Part shown: piece after piece, positions 58,936-64,000 of the stretch | Position numbering within the stretch: the stretch's first letter is position 1 | Layout of the letters: the number at the start of each line of letters is the position of its first letter | Assembly: GCA_026713825.1 (NCBI GenBank) | Contig: JAPONS010000081.1 | Coordinates: forward strand, 1 to 64,000 | Direction: 5' to 3' | Length of the DNA: 64,000 nt | DNA from: Chloroflexota bacterium | GTDB taxonomy: Bacteria > Chloroflexota > Dehalococcoidia > Lucifugimonadales > UBA1127 | Program-made: the position numbers and the translations under genes | The notes under the pieces: model-generated | What the model saw: only the letters and a program-made list of their open reading frames with translations | The model's database searches: none | Told to the model about the DNA's origin: nothing

Positions 58936-59406
58936 ATGCCCGAGGTAACCATTCGCGATGCCAATGCCGGTGATGTCGATGCGCTCCTGCGCCTCCTCCG
59001 CCAGCTCGACCCGCCCGATGAGGCGCCCGACGAACCCACCGCCCGCGCCGCCATCGACGCCGTCACCCGCCAGCCCGGCATGCGCCTCGTTGTCGCCGAG
59101 GTCGGGGGCGCGGTCGTCGGCGCACTGATGATGGCCATTCTCCCCAACCTCAGCCACCACGCGCAGCCCTGGTGCCAGATGGAAAACCTGGTCGTCGACG
59201 AGGCCCATCGTGGCCGGGGGATCGGCCGCGCCCTCATGGACTGGTGTGAGGAAGCGGCCCGAGAAGCCGGCTGTTACAAGCTCCAATTCCAGAGCCGCAA
59301 CCACCGCCGAATCTCCCACCGCTTCTACCGCCGCATCGGCTACCAGGCCCTGACAGTAGGCTTCCGCCGCTACCTCACAGAGCAGCCTCCACCTCCGCCA
59401 CCGTAA
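58936..59406 (+). CDS. GNAT-family N-acetyltransferase
   Basis: A 156-residue protein starting after AGGAGGAGAC. It begins EVTIRDANAGDVDALLRLL and has MENLVVDEAHRGRGIGRALM, the acetyl-CoA motif, and a C-terminal GCYKLQFQSRNHRRISHRFYRRIGY. The Gln/Ser around FQSRN is typical. Substrate unknown. It ends in seven prolines next to a repeat, so the last few residues may be recent additions. Confidence 0.88.
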   Translation: MPEVTIRDANAGDVDALLRLLRQLDPPDEAPDEPTARAAIDAVTRQPGMRLVVAEVGGAVVGALMMAILPNLSHHAQPWCQMENLVVDEAHRGRGIGRALMDWCEEAAREAGCYKLQFQSRNHRRISHRFYRRIGYQALTVGFRRYLTEQPPPPPP

Positions 59407-59424
59407 CCCGCCGCCCCCACGTCT

Positions 59425-59460
59425 CCATACCGGCGGAGGCCGGTATCCAGGGGCGGGGTG
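59425..59460. repeat. R1 repeat
   Basis: CCATACCGGCGGAGGCCGGT followed by ATCCAGGGGCGGGG between the GNAT and EEP genes. Confidence 0.8.
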
Positions 59461-59504
59461 CGGGGGGAGTCCCCAATTGAGGGTAAAACCGAATGAGGAG
59501 AGCC

Positions 59505-60236
59505 ATGAAACTGAACGCCCTGACATGGAACACCGAGTGGGCCACCCCAACCTCACGGCGCACACCAGAGATCCTGCGCCGCATCGAGGAGCACGCCCCC
59601 GACATCGTCTGCCTGACCGAGGCGCACGAGGCCCTCCTCGCGACCACTGGCTACACAATCTCTGCCGGCGACGACTACGGTTACACACCCAAAGCCAGCC
59701 GCCGCAAAGTCCTCCTCTGGTCGAAGCAGCCCTGGGAGCAAGTCGATGACCTCGGCCTCGCCTCCCTACCGCCCGGCCGCTTCGTCTCCGGCGTCACCCA
59801 GACACCCCTCGGCGCGGTCACCGTCGTCGGCATCTGCATCCCATGGTGGGGCTGCCGCACGGAGTCCTACCGAGGAGCCAACCGCAAAGCGAGATGGCAA
59901 GACCACGAAGCCTACTTGGAAGGCCTGACCGCAATCCTCGCGCAACTGCCCGCAGAGCGCCTCATAGTGATGGGAGACTTCAACCAGATAATCGGCCCCG
60001 GAGCCCGAGCCCCCAGACCCCTCCAAACGAAGCTCACGGAAGCATTCCCACCCGGCATACCCATCGTCACCGCAGACCACGCCTTCCACGACCGCAAGAC
60101 CATTGACCACATTGCCCTGGGCGAGGGCCTGGCAGCAGAGTCCCTGCACACCATCAGCAACGTCCAAGAAGAAGGGAAGCGGCTCTCAGACCACTTCGGC
60201 ATAGCCGCCAGCGTGGTCAACAGCCGCACTTCGTAG
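59505..60236 (+). CDS. Endonuclease/exonuclease/phosphatase (EEP) family protein
   Basis: A 243-residue protein. Motifs: LTWNTEWATP near the N-terminus (Asn and Glu of the metal site), IVCLTEAHE (Glu), RLIVMGDFNQI (Asp-Phe-Asn), TIDHIALGEGL and RLSDHFGIAA (Asp-His). These are the DNase I/phosphatase fold's catalytic residues. It is probably a metal-dependent nucleic-acid or phospholipid phosphodiesterase. Start at ATG 59505 after GAGGAGAGCC; four codons upstream are less likely. Confidence 0.88.
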   Translation: MKLNALTWNTEWATPTSRRTPEILRRIEEHAPDIVCLTEAHEALLATTGYTISAGDDYGYTPKASRRKVLLWSKQPWEQVDDLGLASLPPGRFVSGVTQTPLGAVTVVGICIPWWGCRTESYRGANRKARWQDHEAYLEGLTAILAQLPAERLIVMGDFNQIIGPGARAPRPLQTKLTEAFPPGIPIVTADHAFHDRKTIDHIALGEGLAAESLHTISNVQEEGKRLSDHFGIAASVVNSRTS

Positions 60237-60540
60237 GGGCGATTCGCGAATCGCCCGCCGCCAACAAGCGGCAACCCCGCCAACCACGAACCCCCGTCGC
60301 TGCACCAGCGCCCCCGCCTCCATACCGGCGAAAGCCGGTATCCAGGGGAGGGGCTGCCGCGCCCGCACCCCGCCCGCATCGCCGCCCACCACCGCGTCAT
60401 TCCTGCCCCTCACTGTCATTCCCGCCCCCCAACACGTCGTTCCTGCGAAGGCAGGAACACCGACAAGCCCAGCCCTGTCGGCGGGAACGAGGGCAGAGAG
60501 GAGAGAGGCGGGGTAGGGTGGGCCACTCACCCTGAGCCCA
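60233..60540. repeat. Cluster of R4, R1 and R2 repeats
   Basis: R4 (GTAGGGGCGATTCGCGAATC, 60233-60262), R1 (CCATACCGGCGAAAGCCGGT, 60320-60350) and a doubled R2 (about 60400-60470). No gene is visible in 60237-60540. Confidence 0.8.
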
Positions 60541-61245
60541 TTACCCCTCCCGCGTCGCCGCCTGGTGCACCAGCGCCCCAAACAAATTCTGGAACTGCCG
60601 AGGCACCTCCGTCGTCCGCTCCGGGTGGCACTGCACCGCCACCACGAACCGGTGCCGCGGGCTCTCCAACCCCTCCACCAGCGCGTCCTCCACCGAGTAC
60701 GCCGTCGTCATCAGCGACGGCGCCCGACGCGCCTCCGTCAGCCCCTGGTGATGGACGCTGTTGACCCGCACCTGCCCGCCCGCGCCGACGATCGCCGCCA
60801 GCTTGCTCCCCGGCGTGATCCAGATGCGGTGCTGCACGGCCACGAACGGGCTGTCCCCCTCCGCCCGGTGCCCGGTCACGTGCTGCAGCAGCGAGCCCCC
60901 GCACGCCACGTTGAGCACCTGCAGCCCGCGGCAAATGCCCACCACCGGAAGGTCCCGTGACAGCGCCTCGTCCAGCAGCGGAAAGTCGACGGCGTCCCGC
61001 GCCTCGTTCAGCAGCAGCCCCGCGTTCGGGTCCGGCGGCTCCCCGTATCGGCTCGGGTGCACGTCCGCGCCGCCGCTCAGCAGCAGCCCGTCCATCCGTG
61101 CGATCGCGTCGCGCTCGGCCTCGACGTTGAGCGGCGTTACGACCACCGCCTCCGCGTCGAACGGCGCCAGCGCGTCGACGTACGCCTGCGCCGCGCCCAC
61201 AGTCGACGCGGTCACGACGATGACCGGCCTGCGTTCCTCTGCCAT
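60541..61245 (-). CDS. Class I glutamine amidotransferase-like hydrolase (PuuD/gamma-glutamyl-GABA hydrolase type)
   Basis: A 234-residue cytoplasmic enzyme. Catalytic Cys is in PVVGICRGLQVLNVACGGSL, with LLSGGADVHPSRYGEP as the conserved glycine-rich segment, and His/Glu in VQCHPERTTE. Such proteins hydrolyse gamma-glutamyl amides of polyamine or related degradation products. Solitary gene; 22 bases separate its start from the ABC permease stop, so the two may be cotranscribed. Confidence 0.87.
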   Translation of the reverse strand: MAEERRPVIVVTASTVGAAQAYVDALAPFDAEAVVVTPLNVEAERDAIARMDGLLLSGGADVHPSRYGEPPDPNAGLLLNEARDAVDFPLLDEALSRDLPVVGICRGLQVLNVACGGSLLQHVTGHRAEGDSPFVAVQHRIWITPGSKLAAIVGAGGQVRVNSVHHQGLTEARRAPSLMTTAYSVEDALVEGLESPRHRFVVAVQCHPERTTEVPRQFQNLFGALVHQAATREG

Positions 61246-61266
61246 GTGCGGAAAGCTCCTTTCGGC

Positions 61267-62037
61267 CTACGTGATCAGACGCCGCCGCATCAGCGCGGTG
61301 GCAACCAGCCCGAAGACGACGGCCATCGTCACCAGTGCGAGGAATGCGTACAGGTGGGTCATGTCCAGCGGCCCCAGCACCAGCCCGCGCATCAGGTGCG
61401 CCGCGGCCGTAAGCGGCAGCGCCCACACGATGGGCTCCATCCAGTCCGGCAGGCTCGACACGGGGAAGAAGATGCCGCTCACGAAGTACATGGGCACCGC
61501 CACCACCGTGAACACGTTGTTCAGCGAGTTGATGCTCGGCACCACGGCCGTCGCGCTGAGCGCCATCGGGAAGAAGACCAACCCCACCAGGAACGCGGCC
61601 GGCACGGCGAGCACCGCCAGCCACGACTCGATCAGCCCGAACCCCAGCGCCACCACCAGCACGGCGATGGCCGTCAGCACCGACCGGCTCGCCCCCCAGA
61701 TCATCTCCCCCGCCACCAGGTCCTCCACCTGCATCGGCGTCGCCAGCATGCTATTGAACACCCGGTGCATGGAGAGCCGCAGGTACGCCCCGTACGCCCC
61801 CTCGAACAGTGCGTGGAACATGGCGTACCCGGCGATGAGCCCCGGCGTGATGTAGGCCGCGTACGAGACGTCGCCCTCGAACTCCCCCACGAACTGCCCC
61901 AGCCCGTACCCGAACGCCCCCAGCACGATGAGCGGCTCCAGGAAGACCCCGCCCGCCTCCGTCGTCCAGTTGCGCAGGAAGGCGTCCCGGTGCCTGCGCC
62001 ACACGGCGACGGCGTAGAAGGCGTTGGGCGCTTCCAC
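61267..62037 (-). CDS. ABC-2 type transporter permease
   Basis: A 256-residue membrane protein with six helices, in the ABC-2 pattern: FLEPLIVLGAFGYGLGQFV, ITPGLIAGYAMFHALFEGAY, and MYFVSGIFFPVSSLPDWME near the end. It starts at a GTG overlapping the stop of the ATPase gene (TAGTG). The pair forms an exporter of the DrrAB/NodIJ type; substrate could be a lipid, drug or polysaccharide. Confidence 0.88.
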   Translation of the reverse strand: MEAPNAFYAVAVWRRHRDAFLRNWTTEAGGVFLEPLIVLGAFGYGLGQFVGEFEGDVSYAAYITPGLIAGYAMFHALFEGAYGAYLRLSMHRVFNSMLATPMQVEDLVAGEMIWGASRSVLTAIAVLVVALGFGLIESWLAVLAVPAAFLVGLVFFPMALSATAVVPSINSLNNVFTVVAVPMYFVSGIFFPVSSLPDWMEPIVWALPLTAAAHLMRGLVLGPLDMTHLYAFLALVTMAVVFGLVATALMRRRLIT

Positions 62038-62957
62038 TAGTCGTCCTCCTCGATGCTGCGGCCCGTCAGCCGCAGGAAAACGTCCTCCAGGTTGGCCGTG
62101 CGGTACAGCACCTGCAGCCCCTCCGACGCCAGTTGCCGCTCCAGCTCGACGGCGTCTGAGCCGTACGCGAGCAGCGCCGTCCCCGCGCGCTCCACCTGCA
62201 GCCCCAGCTCCATCAGCCGCCCCCGTACAGCCGCAATCTCGCCCAGCGGCGGCCGCACCTCCACCACCTCGCGCCCGGCCGACTGCCGCACCAGTTCATT
62301 CGGCTGCCCCTCCGCGATGATTTCCCCGTGGTCGATGATGACCAGCCGCCGGCACAGCGCCGTGGCCTCCTCCATGTTGTGCGTCGAGAGCACCGTCGTG
62401 ATCCCCTGCCGCCGAAGCTCCAGCAGCCGCTCCCACACCAGGTGCCGGCCCAGCGGGTCGAGCCCCGTCGTGGGCTCGTCCAGCACCAGCACCTTCGGGC
62501 GGTTAAGCATCGCCCGCGCAATGACCAGCCTGCGCTTCATGCCGCCGGACAGCGTGTCGACCTTCGTCTCTGCCCGGTCGCCCAGCTCGAAGAAGTTGAG
62601 GGCCTCTTTGGCGCTCTCCAGCGCCAGCTTCGGCGGCATCCGAAAATACCGGCTGTACACCAGCAGGTTCTGCAGCACCGGCAGGTCCGTGTCCAGGTCC
62701 TCCTCCTGCGGCACCACGCCCAGCCGCGCCTTCACCAGCCGCGGGTGCTGCGCCACGTCCAGCCCGTCGATGACGACCTGCCCGGATGAGGCCGGCGAGA
62801 TTGCGGTCAGGATGCGGAGGGTGCTGCTCTTGCCCGCGCCGTTGGGCCCCAGAATGCCAAAGCACTCCCCCGGCTCGACGGCGAAGCTGATGCCCTTGAC
62901 AGCGGTGAACTCTCCGTAGCGCTTGACGAGGTCCGTAACCTGAACGATGGGTTCCAC
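62037..62957 (-). CDS. ABC transporter ATP-binding protein (DrrA/NodI-type)
   Basis: A 306-residue ATPase. Walker A ILGPNGAGKSS, Q-loop VVPQEEDLD, signature DTLSGGMKRRLVIARAM, Walker B VLVLDEPTTGLD and switch STHNMEEA are all intact. A C-terminal about 80-residue domain (VRPPLGEIAAVRGRLMELGL) is usual for the DrrA group. GTG at 62957 follows GGAGGCGTTA; a GTG four codons upstream is possible. Coupled to the permease gene. Confidence 0.9.
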   Translation of the reverse strand: MEPIVQVTDLVKRYGEFTAVKGISFAVEPGECFGILGPNGAGKSSTLRILTAISPASSGQVVIDGLDVAQHPRLVKARLGVVPQEEDLDTDLPVLQNLLVYSRYFRMPPKLALESAKEALNFFELGDRAETKVDTLSGGMKRRLVIARAMLNRPKVLVLDEPTTGLDPLGRHLVWERLLELRRQGITTVLSTHNMEEATALCRRLVIIDHGEIIAEGQPNELVRQSAGREVVEVRPPLGEIAAVRGRLMELGLQVERAGTALLAYGSDAVELERQLASEGLQVLYRTANLEDVFLRLTGRSIEEDD

Positions 62958-63014
62958 TAACGCCTCCACACCTATAGTACACTACGTGCAGCCACCCACA
63001 TCCGGAGCAGCCCA

Positions 63015-63115
63015 CCGTTCGCCCTGAGCTTGTCGAAGGGCTTTCCACAAGTCCCTTCCCCCTCAGGGGGAAGGTTAGAGCCTGCCCCGGCGAAGGCCGG
63101 GGATGGGGAGTAGCC
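63015..63115. repeat. R3, R5 and R2-like repeats
   Basis: R3 (GTTCGCCCTGAGCTTGTCGA, about 63019), R5 (AGTCCCTTCCCCCTCAGGGG, about 63051) and AGCCTGCCCCGGCGAAGGCC. They lie upstream of the MBL-fold gene. Confidence 0.75.
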
Positions 63116-63134
63116 CACACCTAAGGAGGCAACC

Positions 63135-63782
63135 ATGGCCGTGCACTTCGAGGACGACCGCGTCCGCATCCACAAGATCGTCGCCAGCCCCTTCGACAAC
63201 AACGCCTACATCATCGTCTGCAAGGCGACCGGCAAGAGCCTCATCGTCGACACCCCCCGCGACGCCGACCTCGTCCTCGCTGAGGCCGCCGGCACCGACG
63301 TGACCGCCGTCGCCATCACCCACGGCCACCGCGACCACATCGAGGGCTACGACGCCTTTCGCGCCGGCCTCACCGCCCCTATCGGCCTTCACCGCGACGA
63401 CACCCCCCGCCTCGCCCCAAACGCGCCCGAGTTCCACCTCGAGGACGGCGAGACCCTGCAAGTAGGCGAGCTTACCTTGGACTTGCTGCACACCCCCGGC
63501 CACACCCCCGGCGGCGTCTGCCTGCTGCTCGACAACCACCTCTTCTCCGGCGACACCCTCTTCCCCGGCGGCCCCGGCAAGACCCAGACCCCGGAGGCCC
63601 TCGCGCAGGTCATCGAGAGCATAACCACCCGCCTATTCACCCTCCCCGACGACACCGCCGTCTACCCCGGCCACGGCGCGGACACCACCATAGGCGACGC
63701 CAAGGAGGAGTACGCCGACTTCGCTGGCCGCCCCCACGCCCCGGACCTCTGCGGAGACGTCCTCTGGCGCGGCGACAAGTAA
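63135..63782 (+). CDS. Metallo-beta-lactamase-fold hydrolase (glyoxalase II-like)
   Basis: A 215-residue protein. Metal motifs: ITHGHRDHIEG (H-x-H-x-D-H), HTPGHTPGGVC, FSGDTLFPGG (Asp) and YPGHGADTTIGD (His). This is the glyoxalase II-like MBL order. Substrates of such proteins vary and include S-acyl thiols and lactones. The ATG follows AAGGAGGCAACC, a strong ribosome site. Confidence 0.9.
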   Translation: MAVHFEDDRVRIHKIVASPFDNNAYIIVCKATGKSLIVDTPRDADLVLAEAAGTDVTAVAITHGHRDHIEGYDAFRAGLTAPIGLHRDDTPRLAPNAPEFHLEDGETLQVGELTLDLLHTPGHTPGGVCLLLDNHLFSGDTLFPGGPGKTQTPEALAQVIESITTRLFTLPDDTAVYPGHGADTTIGDAKEEYADFAGRPHAPDLCGDVLWRGDK

Positions 63783-63814
63783 CCCCCTGCAACTACCTTC
63801 CATGCGGCACTCGC

Positions 63815-63960
63815 TTCCGTAAGGGCGATTCGCGAATCGCCCGTTGGCCCTGCGCCTGTGGCAGGGAATGCCGAAAGGGCGTTGGCCCATTCGGCATTCC
63901 CGCTAACCCCAACAGTCATTCCTGCGCAGGCAGGAATCCAGAGGGGCGGCGGGGGGAGGG
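63815..63960. repeat. R4 and R2 repeats at the right edge
   Basis: R4 (TAAGGGCGATTCGCGAATCG, about 63820) and R2 (GTCATTCCTGCGCAGGCAGG, 63914 onwards). No gene is visible in 63783-64000. Confidence 0.75.
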
Positions 63961-64000
63961 GCACGCCCGCCATCAACCCGTTCGCAATCCCAACCCATCC

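Overview
This is high-GC bacterial chromosome, most consistent with a Chloroflexota member, perhaps a marine SAR202/Dehalococcoidia-type lineage. That placement is inference. It rests on a complete alternative complex III operon, Ccm-type cytochrome maturation genes, a DnaD-like/DnaC-like/DnaB replication cluster, GC-rich codon use, and dense short palindromic repeats in almost every long intergenic gap. No rRNA, tRNA, CRISPR array or intact transposase gene was recognised.

Layout. 1-6.8 kb: a partial MetE-like gene, a deoxyribosyltransferase-like gene, then a tandemly duplicated module (small Tat-like peptide, promoter-like block, SulP transporter, beta-carbonic anhydrase) in which the first copy has lost all but the tail of its carbonic anhydrase. 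7.1-15.7 kb: a promoter and palindromes followed by a small membrane protein and the ACIII operon (pentaheme ActA, ActB split in two, two NrfD-like subunits, ActD, monoheme ActE). 15.7-21.6 kb: cytochrome c maturation genes (ccmH, ccmF, a CcmI-like protein, a carboxypeptidase-regulatory-like membrane protein, a TlpA thioredoxin) interrupted by a VapBC pair on the other strand. 21.7-34.8 kb: a sterol-reductase-like protein, a NarL-type two-component pair, two cupredoxin-like lipoproteins, a lipoprotein esterase, GNAT, a monooxygenase-like protein, GlmS, peptidase E, and a cation-efflux-like transporter.

34.8-41 kb is accessory DNA. A lower-GC segment bounded by direct copies of the cation transporter's 5' end holds an HNH nuclease gene, an unknown gene and the decayed tail of an EcoRII-like restriction enzyme. 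Next come another unknown gene and a phage-type cassette (HTH protein, large terminase, four small proteins) with no portal or capsid gene. 41.4-47.6 kb: a coiled-coil protein with a signal-peptidase-like domain, a plant-type LRR lipoprotein, a class II aldolase and an ABC-F ATPase. 48.1-50.4 kb is a second lower-GC island with an unknown gene convergent with a DUF488/DHH-phosphoesterase pair, a candidate defence or stress module.

50.5-64 kb is mostly housekeeping: a terminase-small-subunit-like gene, a phosphatidyltransferase and a PimA-like glycosyltransferase, the replication cluster (double DnaC-like ATPase, DnaD-like protein, DnaB), bL9, a zinc-ribbon membrane protein, PlsY, GNAT, an EEP phosphatase, a class I glutamine amidotransferase, an ABC-2 exporter and an MBL-fold hydrolase.

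The least expected elements are the decayed SulP/carbonic anhydrase duplication, the double helicase-loader ATPase, the coiled-coil/S26 fusion, the DUF488-DHH island, the EcoRII remnant, and a genome repeat that sits in frame inside the terminase gene.
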